Assembly: GCF_001570905.1 (NCBI RefSeq)
Contig: NZ_BCSO01000011.1
Coordinates: 1-64,000, forward strand
Reading direction: 5' to 3'
Source: [Zimmermannella] alba NBRC 15616
Lineage (GTDB): Bacteria; Actinomycetota; Actinomycetes; Actinomycetales; Microbacteriaceae
Length of the DNA stretch: 64,000 bases
The number at the start of each line of letters is the position of its first letter. Positions within the stretch are counted from its first letter, which is position 1. Shown here in pieces: positions 25,065 through 33,224 of the stretch. The notes below the pieces were generated by a model. That model was not told where the DNA came from, made no database searches, and was given only the letters and a program-made list of their open reading frames with translations. The translations under genes and the position numbers were made by a program.

Positions 25065-26129
25065 TTACGAGGCGGGCGGTTCGTACTGTGCGACGGTGTC
25101 ATTGGCGAAGGCCTGCTGGACGTCGGCGAGGGCTGCCTCGTCGACGTACACCACGGACTGGCCGCCTTCCATGCCCGTGCCGGTCGACGGCAGGGTGAAC
25201 ATGTGGAGGTCGCTTGAGCGGACGCCCGACAGCTGCGCGCCGAGCGTCGCGAGGGTCGCGTTGTCGAGCCCGGAGTCCATGGCCACATAGCCGCCGAGGG
25301 AACCCACAAGCTGCTGTATCGTCACCGGGTTTGAGAGCGTTTCCTTCGAAAGGATGCGCCCAACGAGCCCCTTCAGGAAGGCCTGCTGGTTGCGCACGCG
25401 CTGGTAGTCACCATCGTCAAAAGCCTTGCGCTCGCGCACGTACTGGAGGGCCTTATTGCCGTCAGTGATCGTGATTTCGCCCTGCTCGAAGGTGGTGTTT
25501 CCGGGCGGGGATGAGGTGAAGGGGATCTGGTTGTTGAGCGTGACCCCACCAACCGCCTCAGTGAGTCCCTTGAAACCTTCGAAGTCGACGCCGACAACGT
25601 GGTCGATGCGCTGACCGATGAGCTGTTCAAGGGTCTGCACGAGGAGCGGAACACCGCCGTAGGCGAAGGCCGCATTCACCTTGTCGGTGCCGTAGCCGGG
25701 GATGTCGACGTAGGAGTCACGCATGACCGACATGATCGAGACGTGCTGACGATCGCCCGAAATGTTGGCGATCATGATCGCGTCGGAGCGACTGCCGCTC
25801 GACGCAAGGATGGAGGTGCCCTTCTCGCGCGTGTCGCTGCCGAGGAGGAGCACATTGATCGGGCCGTCCGAGACGGCTTCTGGCCGACCGTCGTAGTCGG
25901 GGAGGACTTGCCCCTCATCGACACGCTCGATGTCGTTGAGGCGCTGATTGAGTGTGAAGGCGTACACGCCGACGGTGACCAGCCCAAGAACAAGGACGCC
26001 CAGGAGCGCCTTCCACCAGAGACCCGTGCGCCACGTGCGCGGCCGCCGCTCGGAGCGGTCACGCTTCATGCGCCCCGACGCATCGCGCTCGATGAGCGAA
26101 CCGGCGTCGTGTTCGTCACTCGCGGTCAT
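25065..26129 (-). CDS. LytR-CpsA-Psr (LCP) family glycopolymer-peptidoglycan ligase
   Basis: 354 residues. A basic cytoplasmic N-terminus (1-35), one membrane helix (about 38-60, LLGVLVLGLVTVGVYAF) and an extracellular LCP domain. Signature parts are NVLLLGSDTRE, RSDAIMIANI, MSVMRDSYVDIPGYGTDKVNAAFAYGG and the YVRERKAFDDGDYQRVRNQQAFL region, which hold the conserved Asp and Arg residues that bind the polyprenyl pyrophosphate. LCP enzymes move glycopolymer from its lipid carrier to peptidoglycan muramic acid. GGAGG lies 9 nt before ATG 26129. At the edge of the glycopolymer locus it is the expected last step. Confidence 0.93.
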   Translation of the reverse strand: MTASDEHDAGSLIERDASGRMKRDRSERRPRTWRTGLWWKALLGVLVLGLVTVGVYAFTLNQRLNDIERVDEGQVLPDYDGRPEAVSDGPINVLLLGSDTREKGTSILASSGSRSDAIMIANISGDRQHVSIMSVMRDSYVDIPGYGTDKVNAAFAYGGVPLLVQTLEQLIGQRIDHVVGVDFEGFKGLTEAVGGVTLNNQIPFTSSPPGNTTFEQGEITITDGNKALQYVRERKAFDDGDYQRVRNQQAFLKGLVGRILSKETLSNPVTIQQLVGSLGGYVAMDSGLDNATLATLGAQLSGVRSSDLHMFTLPSTGTGMEGGQSVVYVDEAALADVQQAFANDTVAQYEPPAS

Positions 26130-26268
26130 CTTGTGTTCCTCCGGTTCGGCTCGGCCTGTTCCTCAGCCAATGGCACGATCGATCTAGATCGAGTATCTAC
26201 GATTCAGTGGGTGTGTTTCACATTATCGGGGACCACCGACATTCGATTTCCCGGCGCCCAGCACGCAG

Positions 26269-26568
26269 CTACTGCGCCGTCTCGCGCCCCTCAGCAATCC
26301 ACTGCCCAGTGCCACCGGTCACGTTCGTCGCCTGGCGACCGTGCTGCTGCTCGAGGTATTCCGCAGCACGAGCGGAGCGTCCGCCCGACTGGCAAATAAT
26401 GTTGACCGGACCGTCCGGAATCTCGTGGACGCGAGCGACCAGCTCACTCAGCGGCACATTCACCGCCCACGGCACGTGCCCGCTCGCAAATTCATCCGCT
26501 TCACGCACATCGATGAGGGGACGAACACTCCCCTGCGCGGCCAACTCAGACGTCGTCATCTGTTCCAC
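26269..26568 (-). CDS. Rhodanese-like domain protein
   Basis: 99 residues, a single rhodanese domain. LIDVREADEFASGHVPWAVNVP is the conserved entry, and CQSGGRS holds the active-site Cys with a six-residue loop typical of sulfurtransferases. Cytoplasmic; it may carry persulfide sulfur, partner unknown. GAGGAG lies 4-5 nt before ATG 26568; a second ATG at 26559 is possible. It appears to be monocistronic and unrelated to the polymer locus. Confidence 0.9.
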   Translation of the reverse strand: MEQMTTSELAAQGSVRPLIDVREADEFASGHVPWAVNVPLSELVARVHEIPDGPVNIICQSGGRSARAAEYLEQQHGRQATNVTGGTGQWIAEGRETAQ

Positions 26569-26738
26569 GGGAACTCCTCGGGGTCGCGGTCCTGAAGGCC
26601 CACTTTCAGGCTTCCGGCACCCTCAGCCTAGCGAAGCCGCCCTGTGCAATGGGGAGAAGTCCCCACTCCGGAATCCTGCGCTCATCGGTAGCGTTGTTGC
26701 TGAAGCAAGGCCGCTTCAGGGGGACGACGAAGGGGATT

Positions 26739-29369
26739 ATGGGCGAGGGAAACGAGCAAGACCAGGCACGACAGCAGCCGTTGTCGCGCCGTGAACTTCG
26801 CCAGATCGCTCTCGCGAAGGCGGCCGAACTCGCTGCCCAAGAAGCACCAGAACTCAATGTCGAGTCGGCCTACCGCTACTACCCCCGCACCGGACAAATC
26901 GATCTTCGCGGCGTGAATCCGACGCCGACGCCGCCCTACCCGAACCCGAACCGTCCTCCCTACCCGGCTGGTTCTGCACCCGAAACGACACCGCGCGAGC
27001 AGGTACAAGCGCAGCTAGCCGCGGGCACGCAGGCCCCGGCGGCACCGTGGACTTCGACCAATACCGGAGCCCAGGACATCGTGCGCGGGCCCCGCATTCC
27101 TGGCGCACGCCCCGCGGGCTGGCCAGCTCAGGATGCTGGCACGAACGCGCGCGCGACCGGCGCCCCCGCCGGAGGTTTCGGTGCCACCCCGCAGAGCGTC
27201 GCGCCCGCATCTACACCGCTCTCCAACGGGTCCAACCCGCCCACCGGCGGCATCGCCCTCGTCTACGGCCGCGGCGGACTCCGCGCAACGAACACGGGCC
27301 CCACCGTCGTCCAGAACGCACAGGCACCGGCCACGAACAGCGGATTCGGCGGCGCAGCCACCAGCAACACGTCCAACGCCAACGCCTACCCGCAGGCAAG
27401 CGCCGAGGAACCCCACTTCGGCACCCACACCGCGACCGCGGTCGTCGAGCGTGAACGCACGAACACGGGCACGATCACGACCGTCGCCCCACTCGACCCG
27501 ACTCCGGCAGCGACGCCCCAGACCGCAGCCCGCACTCGCCGCGAGCGCCCGGGCGTTGCCACGATCGCCCGCAACACGCTCACCAGCCCCGCGTTCCTCC
27601 TTGGCACGCTCGCAACCGTGCTCATCGCGCTCGGCAGCTGGTTCCCGTCCTTCACCTATGGCGAATCGAGCGTGCTCTCGGGCGCCCACCGGAGCTTCCC
27701 GGACGTCATCGACCTCATCGCGAACGGACACGCCACGCACGGCCTCTGGACCGCGTTCATGTGGCTCTGGGCGAACCTTGTCGGCGGCTCCGAGTTCATG
27801 GTGCGCCTCCCCTCGGCAGTGTGCGCTGGCCTTGCGGTGAGTGCCGTCGTGCTCGTTGGCCAGCGGGCCGGATCGCTCACGATTGGCGTCATCTCGGGCA
27901 TCGTCATGATGGTGCTGCCGCGCACGACCGATGTGGGCATGACCGCCGAAGGCTTCGCGCTTGAGCTCGCCGCCGCGAGCTGGTCGACGGTGGCGCTCCT
28001 GTGGGCGGTCGGCGCCGTCGCACACGACCCGGTCTTGAGCTTTGAAGTGCCGCGTTCACTCGTGCCGCCGCACCTTCGCCAGCAGCGGGCAGCCGCGCTT
28101 CGCCGCTGCGCTGGCCGCTGGGCCGTCTACGCACTCCTCGTCATCCTCGCCGCGTACGCGTTCCCGACGGGCGCGACGATGCTCATCGTGCATCCCGCCG
28201 TCCTCCTCGTCGCCGGCGCACGCCGCCATGCTTTCCGCGAGTGGTTCATCGCCGCGATGTGCTGCCTCGTCATCATCGCACCGCTCCTCATCGTGACGGT
28301 GTTGCAGGGCGGCCTCGACTGGCGTGCCGAAGCCAAGGTCGGCGGCATCGGCCCGTGGCTGCTGTCAATCTACGGTGCGGGCCCCTTCGGCTGGATCCCG
28401 CTCATCCCGATCGCGCTGGCCCTCATCGCTGGCATCGTGAATCTGCGCGAGATTACCGACCGTTTCGGCCGTACCCTCCTCGAGCTCTCGGTCGCGTGGT
28501 TTATCACTCCGATGCTGCTGCTCGGCGGGCTCGCACTCCTCGGCATGCCGATTCACCCGGACTATCTGAGCGCATCCGCACCCGCACTCGCCCTTCTCGT
28601 CGGCCTCTCGCTCGCCGCATCCCGCCGCTGGATCATGTGGGCGCTTGCGGGCGCGATCGTGCTCGCCGCCGTGCCGAGCTACGGCAGCCAGCGCATGCCG
28701 GGCGGCCTCCACGACACTGACGGCCGTGAAGTGTCGAGCTTTGTCGCCGCGCACGCAGCCCCGGGCGACGGCATGCTTTTCATCGGCGAAGCCCCGCTCA
28801 CTGACCCGCGGACGATGCTCGAGGCGTACCCGAGCAACTTTGAGGGCCTCACGGATGTCGCGATTGCGCAGCCCGCGGAGTACATGGACGAGCTGTGGGA
28901 CGAGACACTGAGCTCGAGCATGGCGGGTCTTCGCCTCGACGGCATCAACCGCGTGTGGCTCGTGCGCGAACTCGACGACCCGCTACTGTCGACCGACCCC
29001 GACCTTGAGGCGTTCCGTAACGAAGGCTTCGCGGTGACGCAAGCGACGAACTTCCGCACGCACGCGGTGTACGAGGTCGTCCGCACCGAGTCGTTTGGGC
29101 TGCAGGAGGACGGGACGCCGCCCGCTGGCCAGGAACTTCCGCCGGTGCCGGTCGCGCCCGAAACGCCATACGCCGACCCGAACAAGCCGGATCCGAACGC
29201 ACAGACGACGATTGGCCCGGATGGCGTGCCGACGGCGGTGCCAAGCGAGACGCCCGACGATGGAGGTGCGGTCGACCTTGACGGCGACGGCGTCATCGAC
29301 AACCCGGACGGGGCCGGCGAGACGGACGGAGCCGGCGAGACTGACGGAGCCCCGCAGCCGACACCGTAG
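26739..29369 (+). CDS. GT-C type membrane glycosyltransferase (GT39/ArnT-like) with long disordered N-terminus
   Basis: 876 residues. Residues 1-280 are cytoplasmic and low in complexity (Pro, Thr, Asn, Gly, Ala), followed by 10-12 membrane helices from TSPAFLLGTLATVLIALGSW on. The first external loop, SFTYGESSVLSGAHRSFPDVIDL, occupies the place of the acidic catalytic loop of GT-C enzymes, and GHATHGLWTAFMWLWANLVGGSEFMVRLPSA is typical of actinobacterial GT39-like proteins using polyprenyl-phosphate sugars. The external C-terminal tail is rich in Pro and Asp and holds VDLDGDGVIDNPDG, a calcium-binding type loop. GAAGGGG lies 5 nt before ATG 26739; an earlier ATG at 26649 is unlikely. Substrate unknown; protein or wall glycan mannosylation is possible. 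Confidence 0.82.
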   Translation: MGEGNEQDQARQQPLSRRELRQIALAKAAELAAQEAPELNVESAYRYYPRTGQIDLRGVNPTPTPPYPNPNRPPYPAGSAPETTPREQVQAQLAAGTQAPAAPWTSTNTGAQDIVRGPRIPGARPAGWPAQDAGTNARATGAPAGGFGATPQSVAPASTPLSNGSNPPTGGIALVYGRGGLRATNTGPTVVQNAQAPATNSGFGGAATSNTSNANAYPQASAEEPHFGTHTATAVVERERTNTGTITTVAPLDPTPAATPQTAARTRRERPGVATIARNTLTSPAFLLGTLATVLIALGSWFPSFTYGESSVLSGAHRSFPDVIDLIANGHATHGLWTAFMWLWANLVGGSEFMVRLPSAVCAGLAVSAVVLVGQRAGSLTIGVISGIVMMVLPRTTDVGMTAEGFALELAAASWSTVALLWAVGAVAHDPVLSFEVPRSLVPPHLRQQRAAALRRCAGRWAVYALLVILAAYAFPTGATMLIVHPAVLLVAGARRHAFREWFIAAMCCLVIIAPLLIVTVLQGGLDWRAEAKVGGIGPWLLSIYGAGPFGWIPLIPIALALIAGIVNLREITDRFGRTLLELSVAWFITPMLLLGGLALLGMPIHPDYLSASAPALALLVGLSLAASRRWIMWALAGAIVLAAVPSYGSQRMPGGLHDTDGREVSSFVAAHAAPGDGMLFIGEAPLTDPRTMLEAYPSNFEGLTDVAIAQPAEYMDELWDETLSSSMAGLRLDGINRVWLVRELDDPLLSTDPDLEAFRNEGFAVTQATNFRTHAVYEVVRTESFGLQEDGTPPAGQELPPVPVAPETPYADPNKPDPNAQTTIGPDGVPTAVPSETPDDGGAVDLDGDGVIDNPDGAGETDGAGETDGAPQPTP

Positions 29370-29619
29370 CGGGATCGGTGCGCCCGGGCTGCGCGGGGTG
29401 GTTCGGGCATGCTGACTGCATGCGTTGTGGCTGCATCCGTTGTGGGCACCGTGCTAGAGCCAACGCACCGGACCGCCGGCTCGAGGGCTGCCGGCCCAAG
29501 ACCCACCTGCCACCAACACCCACCGAACCCAAACCCGCCGTTCGATCGAGCTGTGATGGGGAAGGTCATGGCGGGTCCCGTGACGCTTCCTGTCATCCTC
29601 GCCAAGTAGCCTGATGCGC

Positions 29620-30288
29620 ATGACCGAGCTCACGTCGACCGTCGAGGACTACCTCAAAGTGGTGTGGTCCTTCGAGGAACTCGGCACCGAGAAGATCACC
29701 ACAAAGGCTCTCGCCAAGCGGCTCGGGGTGACGGCTGCGACCGTGTCGATCACGGTGCGCCGACTCACGGAGCAGGGCCTGCTTGAGCACCCTCGCTTTG
29801 GCGGCATCTCGCTCACCGAGGCTGGTCGTCGGCACGCGGTGCGGATGGTGCGTCGACACCGTCTCATCGAGACGTTTCTTGTCGAGTCGCTCGGCTACGG
29901 CTGGGACGAGGTGCACGACGAGGCGGAGATCCTTGAGCACGCCGTGTCGGATCGCTTCTTGGACCGCATCGATGAGCTGCTTGGCCACCCGGAACGGGAC
30001 CCGCACGGCGATCCGATCCCGAGCCGGGCAGGCGAGTTGGAGCATGAGTCGAGTCTTCCGCTTGTCGAGGTGAAGGCTCCCGGGCGTGCTCGCGTGGTGC
30101 GCATTAGTGACGACGATGCCGAGCTCCTGCGGTATTTCGCGGAGCGCGGCCTCGTGCCAGGTGCGACCATCGAACTCGCAGCCCCCGACCCCTTCGCGGA
30201 TGGCGTCATCGTCAAGGTGGCCGACGCGCGCGAATCCTTCACCCTCGGTCCCGCCGCCGCCCACTCCGTCCGAGTCCTCCCCGCCTAA
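29620..30288 (+). CDS. mntR: MntR-type manganese-responsive repressor (DtxR family)
   Basis: 222 residues: winged helix (about 1-60, TKALAKRLGVTAATVSITVRRL as recognition region), dimerisation/metal domain (60-140) and a C-terminal FeoA-like SH3 domain (150-222). Metal ligands by comparison with known members: Asp10, His80, Glu84, His99, Glu103, Glu106, His107. Asp10 and Glu103 stand where DtxR/IdeR have Met10 and Cys102, the arrangement of manganese-specific MntR. Start: TAGCCT at 29607-29612 is 7 nt before ATG 29620 with no Shine-Dalgarno, which fits a leaderless transcript; an ATG at 29614 is the alternative. Probable target is the metal ABC operon at 31495-34180. Confidence 0.85.
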   Translation: MTELTSTVEDYLKVVWSFEELGTEKITTKALAKRLGVTAATVSITVRRLTEQGLLEHPRFGGISLTEAGRRHAVRMVRRHRLIETFLVESLGYGWDEVHDEAEILEHAVSDRFLDRIDELLGHPERDPHGDPIPSRAGELEHESSLPLVEVKAPGRARVVRISDDDAELLRYFAERGLVPGATIELAAPDPFADGVIVKVADARESFTLGPAAAHSVRVLPA

Positions 30289-30361
30289 CCCCTGCCCTAG
30301 CACCTCCCCAGCCGCCCCTCTGCGCATCCCGGTCCCCCCTGCCCTAGCCCCTCCCCGCCCG

Positions 30362-30432
30362 CGCAAATCTGCAAGATGCGGGCAAGTACCGCTCCATCTG
30401 CTTCGCTTGCCCACATATTGCAAATTCACGCA
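30362..30432. repeat. Palindromic element B1 (5' flank of DUF559 cassette 2)
   Basis: Left arm AAATCTGCAAGATGCGGGCA, right arm in reverse GAATTTGCAATATGTGGGCA, separated by about 18 nt. It lies 73 nt after the mntR stop and 90 nt before the DUF559 start. It has the same arm sequence as B2 and the same orientation. Confidence 0.82.
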
Positions 30433-30474
30433 CCCGGCCCGAGCCCCGCGACAGGATCAATTCACACCCCCACC

Positions 30475-30522
30475 TGTGGATAACTTTTCGCACGCCGCCC
30501 GACAATGCGCTCAAGTTATGCC
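30475..30522 (+). promoter_or_regulatory. Conserved upstream block of DUF559 gene 2 with DnaA box
   Basis: TGTGGATAA at 30475-30483 (complement of TTATCCACA) is followed by CTTTT, and ATGCGCTCAAGT ends 6 nt before the start. The distance from the DnaA box to the start codon is 39 nt, exactly as in cassette 1, although the intervening bases differ. Confidence 0.6.
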
Positions 30523-31443
30523 ATGAACGACTTCCATCACGCCTTCGAGGCTGGCCGCGGCGTCATCCCGCTACGCACCGTTCCACGCGAGGAACGCGAG
30601 CGCACCCGACGGCATCTGCTCCGCTTAGGTTTCCGCCTGATTCGACCCGGCTGGTACGCGGGCCCAGGTGCTGATGCTGCCGCCGTCGCCGCCGTCGCCG
30701 CGGGTGGGACGCTGAGCTGCATCCAGGCACTCTCTTCGGATGGGGTCTGGCATCCCCCGAACGTGCAGGGGCTTCACGTCCGCTTTCTTCGCGCCCAGCC
30801 TCTCCCTCCGCACGTCATCGATCACCGCATCCCCGGCCCACGACAGCCGCTTGTGTCAGCGGTCGACCTGCCGGTCACGGCACTCGCGTGCGCCATCAAA
30901 TGCCTGCCGATGGCGGACGCCGTTGCCGTCTGCGACTCGGTGTTGCGCCTGCACGTGCTCGAGCCGCACGAGGTGATGGACGCGCTCCGCCTCGCGGGAA
31001 AACCCGGAGCCCGGGTGAAACCTGCCATTGATCCGAGCGCAGATTCCGGGATCGAAAGCCACCTTCGGGTCATGTTGCGCTCGCTCGGGATTCGCCACCG
31101 CACGCAAGTCATGATCCGGGATGTGGGGCGCACCGACACCCTCATCGGCGACCGCCTCGTGGTCGAAGCAGACGGCATGGAATATCACAGCGGCGAGCAT
31201 GCATCGGCTGACCGACGGCGGGACATGCGCCTCCACCAGCTCGGCTTCCTCGTCTTCCGGTTCAGCTACTGCCAGATCCTGTCGCAGCAGGATGAGGTGA
31301 AGGCCACGATTCGCGCTGCACTTCGTGCGCGCGAGCACCGCTGGAGCGCGCGCAACTGCCTGTGGCAGCGGATGGGGCTTCCCGATCCGGTGCTCGGGGA
31401 GTACCGATCTGAGGCGGTTCAGCGGTGGTTTGCGATTCAGTGA
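30523..31443 (+). CDS. DUF559 (Vsr-like nuclease fold) protein, cassette 2 paralogue
   Basis: 306 residues, clearly paralogous along its length to 17873-18802: the same AGRGVIPLRTV...RLIRPGWYAGPGAD start, ACAIKCLP in the middle, DSGIESHLR, MIRDVGRTDTLIGDRLVVEADGMEYHSGE, RRDMRLHQLGFLVFRFSYCQI, and an identical type of end (WFAIQ versus WRAIQ). The candidate catalytic Asp (RTD) and ExD (VEADG) are kept. It sits between mntR and the metal transporter with no functional link visible to either, and is flanked by palindromes B1 and B2. An in-frame ATG at 30505 (MRSSYA) is the alternative start, mirroring cassette 1. Confidence 0.8.
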   Translation: MNDFHHAFEAGRGVIPLRTVPREERERTRRHLLRLGFRLIRPGWYAGPGADAAAVAAVAAGGTLSCIQALSSDGVWHPPNVQGLHVRFLRAQPLPPHVIDHRIPGPRQPLVSAVDLPVTALACAIKCLPMADAVAVCDSVLRLHVLEPHEVMDALRLAGKPGARVKPAIDPSADSGIESHLRVMLRSLGIRHRTQVMIRDVGRTDTLIGDRLVVEADGMEYHSGEHASADRRRDMRLHQLGFLVFRFSYCQILSQQDEVKATIRAALRAREHRWSARNCLWQRMGLPDPVLGEYRSEAVQRWFAIQ

Positions 31444-31454
31444 TCACGAGTGTG

Positions 31455-31527
31455 TGCGCAGATTTGCAACATATGGGCAAGCACGATGCCATGTTCATCG
31501 CTTGCCCATATGTTGCAAATTCACGCA
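31455..31527. repeat. Palindromic element B2 (3' flank of DUF559 cassette 2)
   Basis: Starts 11 nt after the DUF559 stop. Arms of 29 nt share TTTGCAACATATGGGCAAGC with only three internal mismatches. The right arm and part of the loop form the 3' end of the convergent metal permease gene, whose stop is at 31495-31497. Confidence 0.9.
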
Positions 31528-32331
31528 GCGGAGCCCGGCAGCGAGCGCGAATTCGAGGCCAAGCGTGCAGACAATCGCGCCGGCAGTCGAGACGTCGAGC
31601 CAGAAGCTCGCGAGCACACCGAGAAACGCAGCAGCAATGGCCGCCACGGGGGCCAGCACGAGGCGTCGCTCAAAGCGCCTGCTCAAAACGGTCGCGATCG
31701 CGCCGGGGGTGATCGTCATGGCCGTCACCAAGACCACACCGACGAGTTGGGTTGCGAGGACCACGGTTGCCGCGAGGGCGACGAGCAACAGCAACTGGAG
31801 TGCGTCGACACGCAACCCGAGGACACGGGCATGCTCAGGGTCGACCGCCCAATGCAGCAGGTCGCGGCGCTTCGCGAGCAACACCGCGATGACCAGCGGC
31901 GCAAGAACCGCGGCCACTCCGAGTTCGTCGGTTCCGACGCCGAGGATGTTGCCGAAAATGATGTGTTGGAGGTCGAGCTGGCTCGGAATCTTCGAGATGC
32001 CGACGAGCCCCGCCGCAAACATCGTCGTGAAGACGACGCCGATCGCGGCGTCGCTGCGCAAACGGGTCCTGCTCCGCACGAGACCGATCACGAGCACCGT
32101 GAACAACCCTGCGAGGAACGCTCCGAGCGGGAGCATCGCTCCGAGCGCCGCCGCAATGACGACGCCGGGGAGGACGGAGTGGGCGACCGCGTCGCTCATG
32201 AGCGACCAGCGTGCGGTGGCGAGAAAGCAAGAGAGGACCCCGCAGGTCGCGCCGATGAGCACAGCCGCGATGACGGCCCGGGCTACGAAGGGGTAGCCGA
32301 GTGGGGTGAGGATGAGGTCAAGCGGGTTCAT
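31495..32331 (-). CDS. Metal ABC transporter permease (ABC-3 family, Mn/Zn type)
   Basis: 278 residues with 7-9 membrane helices. The ATARWSLMSDAVAHSVLPGVVIA segment contains the SDAxAHSxLPG motif of ABC-3 metal permeases; GVVLVTAMTITPGAIA is the conserved later helix. It forms the membrane channel for the ATPase and binding protein encoded upstream. Its ATG overlaps the ATPase stop by 4 nt (ATGA). The last nine residues, VNLQHMGKR, and the stop region come from palindrome B2, so the original C-terminus was probably replaced when the repeat arrived. Confidence 0.9.
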   Translation of the reverse strand: MNPLDLILTPLGYPFVARAVIAAVLIGATCGVLSCFLATARWSLMSDAVAHSVLPGVVIAAALGAMLPLGAFLAGLFTVLVIGLVRSRTRLRSDAAIGVVFTTMFAAGLVGISKIPSQLDLQHIIFGNILGVGTDELGVAAVLAPLVIAVLLAKRRDLLHWAVDPEHARVLGLRVDALQLLLLVALAATVVLATQLVGVVLVTAMTITPGAIATVLSRRFERRLVLAPVAAIAAAFLGVLASFWLDVSTAGAIVCTLGLEFALAAGLRCVNLQHMGKR

Positions 32332-33224
32332 GAGAAGGGAGTGTTGTGGGGTTGGGATGCCTCGGCACCGCGAGCGGTGTGCTCCCTCGGGCCTGCGTCG
32401 ACATCGGCGGTTCGCGGTTCGAGCGGGGTTGGGTGATGAGTCACGCTCTGCTGCGCGTTCGTCGGCACCGTCGACTCGGAGTCGAACAGGCGCGCGAGCG
32501 ATTCGGGCGTGGCGAGTTCCTTCACCGGCCCCCGGTCGATCACGTGCCCACGCAGGAGCACGAGTTCATCCGCGAGTCCTTCGAGGCCGTCGGTCCCGTG
32601 CGTGATGAGGAGGATCGCGCAGCCAGTGCGGCGAAGTTCGGCAAGGCGTCCGCGAATGACGTCGGCGGAGTGGGTGTCGACTCCCGCGAAGGGTTCGTCG
32701 AGCAGAATGAGCGGCGCGTCTTGCACGAGTGCGCGGGCGAGGAGTGCCCGCCGCAGTTGCCCGCCGGAGAGTTCACCGACAAGTCGGCGCTCGAGCCCCG
32801 TGAGTTCGAGTCGCGCGAGTTCGCGGTCGATGACGTCGCGGTGGCGCGGCGCGAGGCGACGGAAGGGGCCCAGGTGTCGCGCGAGTCCGCTCGCAACAAG
32901 CTGCACCAGGCTCATTGGGGCGTCGGAGGGGATGGCGTCTCGCTGCGGGACGACGGCGATGTGTCCGCGGCGTCGCGCCCGCGCCGGGCTGGTGCCGAGG
33001 ACCCGGACCGTCCCCGCGCTGGCGGAGACGGCCCCGGTCACGGTGCGCGCGAGCGTGGATTTCCCGGCCCCGTTCTGGCCGAGGAGAGCGAGAAGCTCGC
33101 CGCGTTGCAGGGTGAGTGAGACCTTGTCGAGCGCGGTCCGCTCGCCGAAGTGCACACTCACCGTGTCGAGCTCGAGGGCAAGGACGCCTCCCTCGTGCTC
33201 AACGAAATGTTGCCGGTTCTTCAC
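32328..33224 (-). CDS. Metal ABC transporter ATPase
   Basis: 298 residues from GTG 33224, which overlaps the stop of the binding-protein gene (GTGA) and has GGGAAGG 8 nt upstream; the longer open frame is not used. Walker A is GQNGAGKST, the signature LSGGQLRRALLARAL, Walker B LILLDEPFAGVD, and the switch His is in ITHG. It powers the ABC-3 permease. A poorly conserved tail of about 45 residues (His/Thr/Pro rich) follows the ATPase core; the His residues could bind metal, but this is speculative. Confidence 0.92.
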   Translation of the reverse strand: MKNRQHFVEHEGGVLALELDTVSVHFGERTALDKVSLTLQRGELLALLGQNGAGKSTLARTVTGAVSASAGTVRVLGTSPARARRRGHIAVVPQRDAIPSDAPMSLVQLVASGLARHLGPFRRLAPRHRDVIDRELARLELTGLERRLVGELSGGQLRRALLARALVQDAPLILLDEPFAGVDTHSADVIRGRLAELRRTGCAILLITHGTDGLEGLADELVLLRGHVIDRGPVKELATPESLARLFDSESTVPTNAQQSVTHHPTPLEPRTADVDAGPREHTARGAEASQPHNTPFS

